Below, piece after piece: positions 37,060 through 45,702 of a DNA stretch of 64,000 nt. The notes under the pieces were generated by a model. That model made no database searches, was not told the DNA's origin, and saw only the letters and a program-made list of their open reading frames with translations. Source of the stretch: Paracidovorax konjaci (GTDB lineage Bacteria > Pseudomonadota > Gammaproteobacteria > Burkholderiales > Burkholderiaceae_C); NCBI RefSeq assembly GCF_900112675.1, contig NZ_FOMQ01000004.1, forward strand, positions 186,001-250,000, in the 5' to 3' direction. Each line of letters begins with the position of its first letter. Position 1 is the stretch's first letter. The position numbers and the translations under genes are program-made.

Positions 37060-38256
37060 ATGAGATCCTTTCTGCGCTCGCCGCACCCTCACGTGTCCGT
37101 TGCCGCCCTGGCTGCCGCTGTGCTGCTGGGCGGTGCTGCGCAGGCCGCAGACAAGGTGAAGATCGGCCTGTTGACCACGCTTTCGGGCCCAGGGTCGGGG
37201 CTGGGCATCGATATTCGCGACGGCTTCCAGTTGGCCGTGAAGCAGGCCGGAGGCCAACTGGGCGGGTTGCCTGCCGAGGTGACCGTGGCGGACGACCAGC
37301 AGAGCCCGGATGCAGCCAAGCAAACCGCCGATCGGCTGCTCAAGCGCGAGCGCGTGGATTTCATGACGGGCATCGTGTTCTCGAATGTCATGCTGGCGGT
37401 GGGCCCTCCGGTATTCCAGTCCAGAACTTTCTACATCAGCGCCAATGCAGGTCCATCGCAATATGCGGGCGCGCAGTGCAATCCTTTTTTCTTCAGTGCG
37501 TCCTACCAGAACGACAGCATGCACGAGGCCGTCGGCAAGACCGTGCAGGACAGGGGTTTCAAGAAGGTGGCCTTGATCGCACCCAACTATCCTGCAGGCA
37601 AGGATGCGCTGGCCGGCTTCAAGCGTTTCTACAAGGGCGAGGTGGCTCTGGAGACCTACACGCCTCTGAACCAGCTCGACTACGGAGCCGAGCTGTCCAA
37701 GATCCGGGCATCCGGCGCCGATGCGGTCTTTGCCTTCCTGCCCGGTGGTCTGGGCGTGAACTTCGTCAAGCAGTTCACGGGAGCGGGGCTGGGCAAGGAA
37801 ATGAAGCTGTTCGCACCGGGCTTCTCTGCCGATGAGGATGTGATCCGCGCGGTGGGAGATGCCATGGTCGGTATTTTCAATAGCTCCCAATGGGCGCACG
37901 ACATGGACAACGCGGCCAACAAGCGCTTTGTCGCGGACTTCCAGAAGGAATATGGGCGCTTGCCCACGCTGTACGCGGCCCAGGGATATGACGCTGCACG
38001 CCTCATCGGCGGCGCAGTGCAACGCGTCGGCGGCAAGCTGGAAGACAAGGCGGGGCTGCGCAAGGCTCTGGAGGCCGCGCCGTTCGAATCCGTCCGCGGG
38101 TCTTTCCGTTTCAACACCAACCATTACCCGGTCCAGGACTACTACCTGCGTGAAGTCGTGAAGGATGGCCAGGGCAGGGTCACGAACAAAACGGTCGGTC
38201 GCGTTTTCGAAGGGCATGCCGACGCCTATGCCGGCGAGTGCCGCATGCCCTCCTGA
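37060..38256 (+). CDS. Branched-chain-type ABC binding protein (anthranilate cluster)
   Basis: A 398-residue periplasmic LivJ-type receptor with a signal peptide (MRSFLRSPHPHVSVAALAAA to AQA, about 29 residues). The mature part begins ADKVKIGLLTTLSGPG. Such receptors in aromatic operons often bind aromatic acids rather than leucine; an ABC binding protein is likewise present in the A. evansii anthranilate cluster. AGGAG precedes the ATG at 37060. An in-frame ATG 66 bp upstream (36994) is less likely. The four following genes complete the importer. Confidence 0.88.
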   Translation: MRSFLRSPHPHVSVAALAAAVLLGGAAQAADKVKIGLLTTLSGPGSGLGIDIRDGFQLAVKQAGGQLGGLPAEVTVADDQQSPDAAKQTADRLLKRERVDFMTGIVFSNVMLAVGPPVFQSRTFYISANAGPSQYAGAQCNPFFFSASYQNDSMHEAVGKTVQDRGFKKVALIAPNYPAGKDALAGFKRFYKGEVALETYTPLNQLDYGAELSKIRASGADAVFAFLPGGLGVNFVKQFTGAGLGKEMKLFAPGFSADEDVIRAVGDAMVGIFNSSQWAHDMDNAANKRFVADFQKEYGRLPTLYAAQGYDAARLIGGAVQRVGGKLEDKAGLRKALEAAPFESVRGSFRFNTNHYPVQDYYLREVVKDGQGRVTNKTVGRVFEGHADAYAGECRMPS

Positions 38257-38274
38257 CAACGCCCTCTCGAGCGC

Positions 38275-39195
38275 ATGACGGGGACTCTCTTTCTCGAGCA
38301 GTTGCTCAACGGCTTGCAGTTCGGACTGATGCTGTTCCTGCTGGCTGCGGGCCTGACGCTGATCTTCGGCATCATGGACATGATCAATCTCGCCCACGGC
38401 TCGCTCTACATGGTCGGCGCCTACCTGATCGCCACCATTGCAGCGGCATCGGGCTCGTTCTGGGTCGGACTTGCCGGGGGAACCCTGGCCACCGCGGCCA
38501 TAGGAGTGCTGCTGGAGATCACTGTGCTGCGCCGCCTTTACCGCCGCGACCATCTTTCGCAGGTCCTGGGCACATTCGCCATCCTGCTCATGGCGAATGA
38601 GGCCGTTCGCATGCTGTGGGGTTCTCAGCCACTGGCGTTGAACCCGCCGCAGTCGCTTGCCGGGCCGGTCGAGCTGCTGCCCGGCTTCTACTATCCGGCC
38701 TATCGGCTCTTCATCATCGGCGTGGGTCTGGGCGTGGCGCTGCTGCTGTATGTGCTTGTCACCCGCACCCGGGTTGGCATGCAGGTGCGCGCGGGGGCTT
38801 CCAATCGCGAAATGGCTCTGGTCATGGGGACGAATGTCCGCCGACTTTTCACCGCGCTGTTCGCACTGGGGGCAGCACTGTGTGCCATTGCCGGAGGCAT
38901 GCTTGGCCCCTTGCTGGCGGTGCAGGTGGGCATGGGCGAGAGCATCCTGATCCTCGCGTTTGTGGTGATCGTGATCGGCGGGATCGGGTCGATCCGCGGC
39001 GCCTTGTTGGGGGCAATGCTCGTCGGCTTGGTAGACACCGCCGGCCGCACGCTGGTCCCGATGGTCATCGAGGGTTTGTTCGGACCTGCGGCGGCGGCTG
39101 GCGCGGGTCCCGCTGTGGCCTCGATCCTGATTTACGTGCTGATGGCCGCGGTGCTTTTCTGGAAGCCGCGCGGCTTGTTCCCTTCCCATGGCTGA
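38275..39195 (+). CDS. livH: Branched-chain-type ABC permease LivH
   Basis: A 306-residue inner-membrane permease of the LivH type. LLNGLQFGLMLFLLAAGLTL and FGIMDMINLAHGSLYMVGAY are the family opening. GIGSIRGALLGAMLVGLVDT precedes the last helices. Paired with LivM, with an 8-bp overlap between them. Forms the channel for the putative anthranilate or aromatic-acid importer. Confidence 0.9.
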   Translation: MTGTLFLEQLLNGLQFGLMLFLLAAGLTLIFGIMDMINLAHGSLYMVGAYLIATIAAASGSFWVGLAGGTLATAAIGVLLEITVLRRLYRRDHLSQVLGTFAILLMANEAVRMLWGSQPLALNPPQSLAGPVELLPGFYYPAYRLFIIGVGLGVALLLYVLVTRTRVGMQVRAGASNREMALVMGTNVRRLFTALFALGAALCAIAGGMLGPLLAVQVGMGESILILAFVVIVIGGIGSIRGALLGAMLVGLVDTAGRTLVPMVIEGLFGPAAAAGAGPAVASILIYVLMAAVLFWKPRGLFPSHG

Positions 39196-40183
39196 GGTCA
39201 CGATGCCCACTTCCTCCGCGCCTGCATTCCCCAGCCTGCTGGATCATCCTCTGCATGCGCGCTGGAGCGTTCCGATGCTGGCATTGCTCGCGTTGTTTCC
39301 TCTTCTGGCCCAGGCATTCGGGGAGCCTTTCTACATCGGCGTGGCGAGCCGCATCCTGATCTTCGCCCTGGCGGCGACCAGCCTGAACCTGATCCTGGGC
39401 TTTGGCGGAATGGTCAGCTTCGGCCATGCGGCCTTCGTCGGCGTGGGGGCCTATGCCGTGGGCATCCTCATGCAGGAGGGTGTCGCCTCTGCCTGGGTCG
39501 CCTGGCCGGCCGCCATCGTCGCGGGGGGCCTCTTTGCCCTGATCATCGGGCTCATCAGTCTTCGCACCCAAGGGGTGTACTTCATCATGATCACGCTGGC
39601 CTTTGCGCAGATGCTGTTCTATCTGATGGTTTCGCTCAAGGCTTACGGGGGCGAGGACGGCCTTTCCTTGCCCTCGCGCTCGCAGATCGGCGCATGGCTC
39701 GATCTTTCCGACGATGCGCGCTTCTACTATGTCGTCCTGGCGCTGTGCGTGCTGGTTTTCCTGCTGCTCGCCCGTCTGCTCAACGCGCGTTTCGGCCACG
39801 TGCTCCAAGGCATTCGCGAGAACGAGACGCGCATGGCAGCCCTGGGCTTTCCCGTTTGCCGGCACAAGCTGGCGGCTTTCACTCTGGCTGGCGCGATCGG
39901 TGGACTGGCCGGCGCGCTATTGGCAAATCAAGCGAATTTCGTCAGTCCTGCGCTATTGCAATGGAGCCAGTCGGGCATGCTCATGGTCATGGTGATCCTG
40001 GGCGGAGTGGGGCGCCTGTACGGAGGTTTCGTCGGAGCGGCGGTGTTTCTTTTGATCGAGGAGGTGCTGGCCGCACACACGATGCACTGGCAGTTTGGCC
40101 TCGGTGCCGTGCTGTTGCTGGTGGTGCTCGTGGCGCCCAATGGGCTGCTCAGCCTCTGGAGCGCGAGGGCCCGGCAGCCATGA
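39188..40183 (+). CDS. livM: Branched-chain-type ABC permease LivM
   Basis: A 331-residue LivM-type permease. LNLILGFGGMVSFGHAAFVG and LRTQGVYFIMITLAFAQMLF are characteristic. FGHVLQGIRENETRMAALGF is the cytosolic loop that contacts the ATPase. Overlaps livH by 8 bp and livG by 4 bp (ATGA). Confidence 0.9.
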   Translation: MAEVTMPTSSAPAFPSLLDHPLHARWSVPMLALLALFPLLAQAFGEPFYIGVASRILIFALAATSLNLILGFGGMVSFGHAAFVGVGAYAVGILMQEGVASAWVAWPAAIVAGGLFALIIGLISLRTQGVYFIMITLAFAQMLFYLMVSLKAYGGEDGLSLPSRSQIGAWLDLSDDARFYYVVLALCVLVFLLLARLLNARFGHVLQGIRENETRMAALGFPVCRHKLAAFTLAGAIGGLAGALLANQANFVSPALLQWSQSGMLMVMVILGGVGRLYGGFVGAAVFLLIEEVLAAHTMHWQFGLGAVLLLVVLVAPNGLLSLWSARARQP

Positions 40184-40947
40184 GCGGGCGCGTGATCTTG
40201 CGGACCGAGAAGCTGGTCCGGCGCTTTGGAGGTCTTCTCGCGACCGACCGTGCGGACCTGACGGTCCTGGAGGGCGAGGTCCACGCGCTGATCGGTCCCA
40301 ACGGCGCCGGCAAGACCACCCTGATCCACCAGCTTTCGGGAACGCTGGCCCCGACGAGCGGGCGCATCCATTTCGATGGCGGCGACATCACCCGCCAGCC
40401 GATCCACGCGCGCGTGCATGGCGGTCTGGTGCGGTCCTACCAGATCACCAGCGTTTTTCCGCGGCTCTCGGTGCTGGACAACCTCGCGCTCGCTGCGCAG
40501 GCTCGCGGCGGAAGCAGCTTCCGGGGGCTCTGGCAGCCAGCACGTGCCGAGCGCAGTCGCTATGCCGCGGCGGAAGCGGTGGCCGACCGGGTCGGCCTGC
40601 TGGAGCAGATCCAGCAGTTGGCCGGCGCACTCTCGCACGGACAACAGCGCCAGCTCGAAGTCGGGCTGGCACTAGCGCTGCAACCCCGCCTGCTGCTGCT
40701 CGATGAGCCCATGGCGGGTATGGGGCCGGAGGAATCCGAGCGCATGGTCGACCTGCTGCAGGGATTGCGCGGCCAGGTGACCCTCCTGCTGGTCGAGCAC
40801 GACATGGGTGCCGTGTTCCGGCTGGCAGACCGCATCTCCGCCCTGGTATCGGGCAAGGTGATCGCCACCGGAACGCCGCAGGAAATCCGGCAGCACCCAG
40901 CGGTGCAGCGTGCCTATCTGGGCGACGAACTGGAGGATGCACCATGA
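40180..40947 (+). CDS. livG: Branched-chain-type ABC ATPase LivG
   Basis: A 255-residue ABC ATPase: Walker A ALIGPNGAGKTTLIHQL, signature ALSHGQQRQLEV, Walker B LLLLDEPMAGM, switch His in VEHDMGAVF. Together with LivF it powers the importer. Starts inside the livM stop and overlaps the livF start. Confidence 0.92.
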   Translation: MSGRVILRTEKLVRRFGGLLATDRADLTVLEGEVHALIGPNGAGKTTLIHQLSGTLAPTSGRIHFDGGDITRQPIHARVHGGLVRSYQITSVFPRLSVLDNLALAAQARGGSSFRGLWQPARAERSRYAAAEAVADRVGLLEQIQQLAGALSHGQQRQLEVGLALALQPRLLLLDEPMAGMGPEESERMVDLLQGLRGQVTLLLVEHDMGAVFRLADRISALVSGKVIATGTPQEIRQHPAVQRAYLGDELEDAP

Positions 40948-41654
40948 GTGCCTTGCTGGAAGTCGAAGGGCTGGAGGCCGCCTACGGAAGCAGCCAGGTG
41001 TTGTTCGGAATCTCCCTGGAGATCGTGCCGGGCGAGGTGGTCACCTTGCTGGGGCGCAACGGCATGGGCAAGACGACCACGGTGCGGGCGCTGCTCGGGC
41101 TTGCGGGAATGCGGGGCGGGAGCGTGCGTTTCCGCGGCGAACGCATCGAAGGATGGGCGCCAGACCGCATCGCTCGCATGGGCTTGGCGGTCGTACCGGA
41201 AGGCCGGCAGATCTTTCCCAACCTGACAGTGCGGGAGAACCTGCTGGCCTTCGCCGCACGCCGCAATGCCAGTGCGGAGCCGTGGACGCTGGAACGCGTC
41301 CATGCGCTGTTTCCCCGACTCGCAGAACGCGCTTCGCATATGGGCAATCAGCTTTCGGGGGGCGAGCAACAGATGCTGGCGATCGGACGGGCCCTCATGA
41401 CCAACCCGCACCTGCTGATTCTGGACGAAGCCACGGAGGGCCTGGCTCCGCTGATCCGCGAGGAGATCTGGCGCTGCCTGGACATGTTGCGTGCCCAGGG
41501 GCAAACGATCCTTGTCATCGACAAGTACGTGCGCCGGCTGGTCCGGCTGGCCAATCGCCACACCATCATCGAACGCGGCCGTGTGGTCTGGCACGGCGAT
41601 TCCGAATCGCTGGCCGCCGATCCCGCGCTCTGGCAGCGCTACATCGGGGTCTGA
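40944..41654 (+). CDS. livF: Branched-chain-type ABC ATPase LivF
   Basis: A 236-residue ABC ATPase: Walker A LLGRNGMGKTTTV, signature LSGGEQQMLAIG, Walker B LLILDEATEGLA. The switch position reads VIDKYVRRL, so the usual catalytic-switch His is replaced by Lys. LivF subunits often carry Gln here, which still supports function in the LivG/LivF heterodimer. Overlaps livG by 4 bp. Confidence 0.92.
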   Translation: MSALLEVEGLEAAYGSSQVLFGISLEIVPGEVVTLLGRNGMGKTTTVRALLGLAGMRGGSVRFRGERIEGWAPDRIARMGLAVVPEGRQIFPNLTVRENLLAFAARRNASAEPWTLERVHALFPRLAERASHMGNQLSGGEQQMLAIGRALMTNPHLLILDEATEGLAPLIREEIWRCLDMLRAQGQTILVIDKYVRRLVRLANRHTIIERGRVVWHGDSESLAADPALWQRYIGV

Positions 41655-41657
41655 CCG

Positions 41658-42143
41658 ATGGGTACCCGTCTTCCCTTGCCCCCGCCAACCGATGGAGTGG
41701 CTGCACCGGATTTCGTGCGTTTGCGCCGGGTCCGCTTTTCCCATTGCGATCCCGCAGGGATCGTGTTCTTTCCGCAGTACCTGATCTTGTTTCACCAACT
41801 GGTGGAGGACTGGTTCAACGACGGACTGGGCATTTCCTATGCCGACATGCTGGGTCCGCGCGGAATCGGCCTTCCGATCGTCCGGCTGGAGTGCGATTTC
41901 CGTGCCGTGAGCCGCATGGGCGATCTCCTGTCGCTGGCGCTTTCCGTGGAGCGTGTTGGAGGACGTTCACTCACGCTGGCCTTCACCGCCCGTACGGAAG
42001 ATGAATTGCGTGTCGCGTCGCGGCAGGTGTTGGTCTTCACCAGCCTGCAAACGCACCGTGCCATGGATATACCCGCCGATGTGCGGGCTGCGCTGGGAGC
42101 ACCTCGCGCCCCCATGGCACGAGGTCCCTTTTTGACCGATTAG
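41658..42143 (+). CDS. 4-Hydroxybenzoyl-CoA thioesterase-family protein
   Basis: A 161-residue hotdog-fold acyl-CoA thioesterase. The active-site motif FSHCDPAGIVFFPQYLILFH (Asp in HCDPAGIVFFPQY) is that of the 4HBT family. In this operon it probably releases CoA from a dead-end or excess aryl-/acyl-CoA intermediate, or protects the CoA pool. Starts 3 bp after livF. Confidence 0.85.
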   Translation: MGTRLPLPPPTDGVAAPDFVRLRRVRFSHCDPAGIVFFPQYLILFHQLVEDWFNDGLGISYADMLGPRGIGLPIVRLECDFRAVSRMGDLLSLALSVERVGGRSLTLAFTARTEDELRVASRQVLVFTSLQTHRAMDIPADVRAALGAPRAPMARGPFLTD

Positions 42144-42152
42144 GAGAATCGA

Positions 42153-42545
42153 ATGCAAGTCCTTCTTCCCCCTGGCTGGCCTCGGCCCAAGGGCTATTCC
42201 AATGGAGTCACGGCGCAGGGGCGGATGGTGTTCGTCGCAGGAATGATCGGCTGGGATGCCCAGGGCATCTTCCATACCGACGAACTGGCCGGCCAAGTGA
42301 GGCAGGCGCTTCGGAATGTCGTCGAAGTCCTGAAGGAGGGTGGCGCCCGGCCCGAGCATATCGTGCGCATGACCTGGTACGTGACGGACAAGAGAGACTA
42401 CATCGCCTCGCTCCAGCAGATCGGCAAGGATTTCCGGGAGATCATCGGGAGCTTCAACGCCGCGATGACGGCGGTGGAAGTCTCGGCCCTGATCGAGGAC
42501 CGTGCCAAGGTCGAGATCGAAGTCACAGCCGTCGTGCCGGATTGA
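42153..42545 (+). CDS. RidA (YjgF/YER057c/UK114) family protein
   Basis: A 130-residue RidA-like protein (GRMVFVAGMIGWDAQGIF; GGARPEHIVRMTWYVTD with the Arg that binds the imine/enamine carboxylate). A 'translation inhibitor' RidA protein is a listed member of the known anthranilate clusters. It probably hydrolyses a reactive enamine/imine from the amino-cyclohexene intermediate, speeding ammonia release. TAGGAGA precedes the ATG. Confidence 0.88.
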   Translation: MQVLLPPGWPRPKGYSNGVTAQGRMVFVAGMIGWDAQGIFHTDELAGQVRQALRNVVEVLKEGGARPEHIVRMTWYVTDKRDYIASLQQIGKDFREIIGSFNAAMTAVEVSALIEDRAKVEIEVTAVVPD

Positions 42546-42555
42546 CACGCCTGCC

Positions 42556-43426
42556 ATGGCATTGCGACTTCCCCATGGTTTTGCGAGCCTCCAGGAGATC
42601 GATGACGCCTATGACCCGCTCAAGCGGGCCATTGACGCGTCCGCGTCCAATCGCCAGTTCTCCGAGCGAAGCGGCACGGCATGCGCTGCCGTACCTGCCG
42701 GCCGTCTCCTATGGCCCGACGGTCGCGGAAACCCTCGACATCTTTCCTGCGGCGAAATCTGGAGCCCCTATTTTTTTCTTCATCCACGGAGGCTACTGGC
42801 GTGCGCGCAGCGCGCGTGATTTCAGTTGCGTGGCCACCGGGCCGCACTCCCTGGGCTTCACCACCGTGGTCATCGACTATGCGCTCTGTCCGGCGGTCTC
42901 GCTCGACGAGATCGTGCGGCAGGTCAGGGCTGCTGCGGCCTGGGTGCTGAGGCACATCGGCGAGCACGGCGGAGACCCTCGGCGGGTGATGATCGGAGGG
43001 CACTCCGCAGGCGGGCACCTGGGAGCGATGCTGCTGGCAACGGATTGGGCGGGTGACTACGGCCTTCCTGCCGATCCGTTCGCCGGTGCGGTCCTGGTCA
43101 GCGGGCTCTATGACATCGCCCCGCTTCGATACAGCTATCTGCAACCTGCGATCCAGCTCGATGAAGGGGCCGTTCAACGCAACTCTCCCATCAACCATGT
43201 GCGCTCGTGTGCGACGCCATTGGTGCTGTCGTGGGGCGAGGCCGAGCAGGAAGCGTTTGCCCGGCAGTCGCTGGAATTTCGTGCCGCCTGGGAAAAGGCC
43301 GGCAACGCGGTCGCGCTGGCGCCGCAGACGGGGGCCGATCACTTTGTGGCCGTGCAGGCATTCGAGGATGCTGGCAGCACGCTGTGCCACGCGCTGCGTC
43401 GGTGGGCCGGTCCACCGATCCCGTAA
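42556..43426 (+). pseudogene. Kynurenine-formamidase-like alpha/beta hydrolase with internal frameshift
   Basis: The N-terminal ~37 residues (MALRLPHGFASLQEIDDAYD...) are read in one frame and the rest (ALPYLPAVSYGPTVAETLDI; FFIHGGYWRARSA; MIGGHSAGGHLGAM) in another, offset by +1, with the switch near 42665. Removing one base around 42667 restores a single family-like protein of about 290 residues. The HGGYW oxyanion motif and nucleophile GHSAGG match arylformamidase-type hydrolases (N-formylkynurenine to kynurenine). That would connect tryptophan breakdown to anthranilate. An ATG at 42602 in the second frame could still express a shortened form lacking the N-terminal conserved region. It is either a real lesion or a sequencing error. 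Confidence 0.65.
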
Positions 43427-43454
43427 AACTACTCTGCCGTGCCGGTTGCCCGGT

Positions 43455-44624
43455 TCACAGCCGCCGCAGCCTCTGCAGCGCTTCGTGCAGTGTGCTGTCC
43501 TGTTTGGCAAAGCAGAACCGCACCACCCGCTGGTCGAAGCCGTCCCCATAGAAGGGCGATAGCGGGATGGCCGCCACCCCGATCTCGCGGGTGAGCCACT
43601 GGCAGAAATCCGCGTCGCCCAGATCGCTGACCTGCGAGATATCCACGCATTGGAAATAGCTGCCGGTACTGGGCAAAAGGCGGAGCCGGGAGCCCTCCAG
43701 GCCCTGGCGGAAAAGGTCGCGCTTTGCCTGGTAAAACGCAGGCAGCTGCAGGTAGTGCGCCGGCTCACCGAGGTAGCTTGCAAGGCCATGCTGCATGGGG
43801 GTGTTCACCGTGAACACGTTGAACTGGTGGACCTTGCGGAACTCGGCCATGAGCGGCGTGGGCGCCGCCACGGTCCCCACCTTCCACCCCGTCACATGGA
43901 AAGTCTTCCCGAAGCTGGAGATGACGAACGCACGGGCTGCAAGGCCGGGGAATCGCGACACGCTCTGGTGCTCTGCACCATCGAACACCATGTGTTCGTA
44001 GACCTCGTCGCTGATCACCAGAACATCTGTCGGGGCCAGCAAGGCATCCAGGGCCCGCATATCGTCAGCACTCCAGACCGTGGCGCTCGGGTTGTGCGGT
44101 GTGTTCAGGATGATGGCGCGTGTCCGGCGCGTGATGGCGGCCGCGATCCGTGCGAAATCCGGCCGGAACGTGCCAGGCAGGAGCGGCACACGCACGGCTT
44201 TGCCTCCGGCCAGCTCCACGTTGGGCACATAGCTGTCGTAGCACGGATCGAGGACGATGACCTCGTCACCCGCGTGCACGATGGCCAGGATCGCTGTGAG
44301 AATCGCCTGCGTCGCCCCTGCCGTGACGGTGATCTCTCGGTCGGGAGAATAGGCGCGGCCGTGCAGTGCCTCGATCTTCCGCGCTACGGCGTGCCGCAGC
44401 GCGGCGACCCCGGGCATCGGTGGATACTGGTTGTGGCCGGCACGCATGGCATCGTTCACTGCATCGACCAGCGCTGGATCGCAGCTGAAATCCGGAAAGC
44501 CCTGGCCCAGGTTGACGGCGCCATGCTCTGCAGCCAGTGCGGACATCACTGAAAAAATCGTGGTGCCCACATGGGGCAGCTTGCTGGGAAAGGCGGGCGT
44601 GCGCGCAGTGGCTGGAGTCGTCAT
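43455..44624 (-). CDS. Methionine/kynurenine-type PLP aminotransferase
   Basis: A 389-residue class I aminotransferase of the YbdL/KAT group. FSVMSALAAEHGAVNLGQGF opens it, ILNTPHNPSATVW holds the substrate loop, and K is in ISSFGKTFHVTGWK (PLP lysine). YbdL prefers methionine, while close relatives transaminate kynurenine. Given the kynurenine/anthranilate neighbourhood the second is tempting, but it lies on the other strand, convergent with the formamidase-like gene. Confidence 0.85.
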   Translation of the reverse strand: MTTPATARTPAFPSKLPHVGTTIFSVMSALAAEHGAVNLGQGFPDFSCDPALVDAVNDAMRAGHNQYPPMPGVAALRHAVARKIEALHGRAYSPDREITVTAGATQAILTAILAIVHAGDEVIVLDPCYDSYVPNVELAGGKAVRVPLLPGTFRPDFARIAAAITRRTRAIILNTPHNPSATVWSADDMRALDALLAPTDVLVISDEVYEHMVFDGAEHQSVSRFPGLAARAFVISSFGKTFHVTGWKVGTVAAPTPLMAEFRKVHQFNVFTVNTPMQHGLASYLGEPAHYLQLPAFYQAKRDLFRQGLEGSRLRLLPSTGSYFQCVDISQVSDLGDADFCQWLTREIGVAAIPLSPFYGDGFDQRVVRFCFAKQDSTLHEALQRLRRL

Positions 44625-44675
44625 GGAAGCGTCGAATAATGGGGAAGAAAGGCGCCGGCACGGCCGGCGGATGGA

Positions 44676-45617
44676 TCAGAGTTCGTAATCGTTCACGTGG
44701 CCTGACATGGCGCGTGCGATCAGTTCCCGGTTGAGCCTGTCGCTCAGCAGTTCTGCAAACCGGTAGACGAAATTGCGCAGGTAGGCGCCGCGCTTGAAGG
44801 CCACGCGGGCCACGCTCTGCCCGAAAAGATGGCCCACGGGTCGCACGACCAAGTCGCCCAAAGGGTCGTCCCGCATGGCCATTTCGGCCACGATGCCCAC
44901 GCCCAGGCCCAGGCGCACATAGGTCTTGATCACGTCGGAATCGATGGCTTCCAGCACGATGCGCGGTTGCAGCTTGCGCGCTGCGAAAGCCTGGTCGATC
45001 TTGCCGCGACCGGTAAACGAAGGGTGGTACGTGATGAGCGATTCATGCGCGATGTCGTCCACGCTGACCCGCTCCTTCTGGGCCAGAGGGTGGCCGGTGG
45101 GCATCACCAGAACGTGCTGCCATTCATAGCAGGGCAGGGTCACGAGATCCGGGTAGTCCGCGAGAGATTCGGTCGCCATGCCGATTTCAGCCACCTCGTC
45201 GATCACCATGCGCGCCACCTCGTGCGGCGTGGCCTGGTGGAGGCTGACGTTCACTTTGGGGTACGCATCGCGCAGCTTGGCAACGGGAACGGGAAGCACG
45301 TAGCGCGCCTGCGTATGGGTGGTGGCAATGCTCAGGGTGCCGCTGTCTTGCGCACTGAATTGCTCGCCGATGCGCTTGAGGTTGCCCACTTCACGCATGA
45401 TCAGCTCGATGCTCTTGAGCACATGCTGGCCCGGTTCGGTGATGCGCTTGAGCCGCTTGCCGTGCCGAGCAAAGATGTCGACCCCCAGTTCCTCCTCCAA
45501 CTCGATGATGGCTTTGGACACGCCCGGCTGGGAGGTGTGGAGGGCCTTGGCCGCTTCCGTAAGGTTGAGATTGCGGCGCGCGGCTTCCTGGACGAAGCGG
45601 AACTGGTGCAGGTTCAT
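44676..45617 (-). CDS. cysB: CysB-type LysR regulator
   Basis: A 313-residue LTTR with the CysB-specific opening MNLHQFRFVQEAARRNLNLT and TSQPGVSKAIIELEEELGVD. Conserved CysB core positions are THTQARYVLP (sulfur-ligand-binding loop) and ITYHPSFTGRGKID. CysB activates cysteine biosynthesis/sulfate assimilation genes upon sulfur limitation and senses N-acetylserine. The CbiX-like gene 86 bp upstream would fit siroheme supply for sulfite reductase. A -10/-35 promoter with a Fur-like box precedes it. Confidence 0.85.
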   Translation of the reverse strand: MNLHQFRFVQEAARRNLNLTEAAKALHTSQPGVSKAIIELEEELGVDIFARHGKRLKRITEPGQHVLKSIELIMREVGNLKRIGEQFSAQDSGTLSIATTHTQARYVLPVPVAKLRDAYPKVNVSLHQATPHEVARMVIDEVAEIGMATESLADYPDLVTLPCYEWQHVLVMPTGHPLAQKERVSVDDIAHESLITYHPSFTGRGKIDQAFAARKLQPRIVLEAIDSDVIKTYVRLGLGVGIVAEMAMRDDPLGDLVVRPVGHLFGQSVARVAFKRGAYLRNFVYRFAELLSDRLNRELIARAMSGHVNDYEL

Positions 45618-45635
45618 ATCTGATTGCTGCTAAAG

Positions 45636-45664
45636 ATTATTCTCATTATGCTGCAATCGTCTAA
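45636..45664 (-). promoter_or_regulatory. Promoter of the CysB-type regulator, with Fur-box-like overlap
   Basis: On the minus strand TTAGAC, a 17-bp spacer and AATAAT form a good sigma70 promoter about 20-50 bases before the ATG. The -10 lies in ATAATGAGAATAATC, which resembles a Fur box (AATGAGAAT-type repeats), suggesting iron-responsive tuning. The promoter is well supported by pattern; the Fur link is inference. Confidence 0.45.
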
Positions 45665-45702
45665 AGCTTCGGTGCAATCTGCAGTGCGCAGAAAGCGCCG
45701 CT

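Noticed and set aside
37870-37895. TATTTTCAATAGCTCC resembling the AGCTAT repeat
   Set aside because: Lies in-frame within the binding-protein coding sequence and lacks the CAAACTATTGAATGG and CGGCATGG blocks.
37033-39210. ~725-codon minus-strand frame opposite the liv genes
   Set aside because: The plus-strand genes have clear liv motifs and ATGA overlaps; the antisense product is low-complexity with no recognisable domain.
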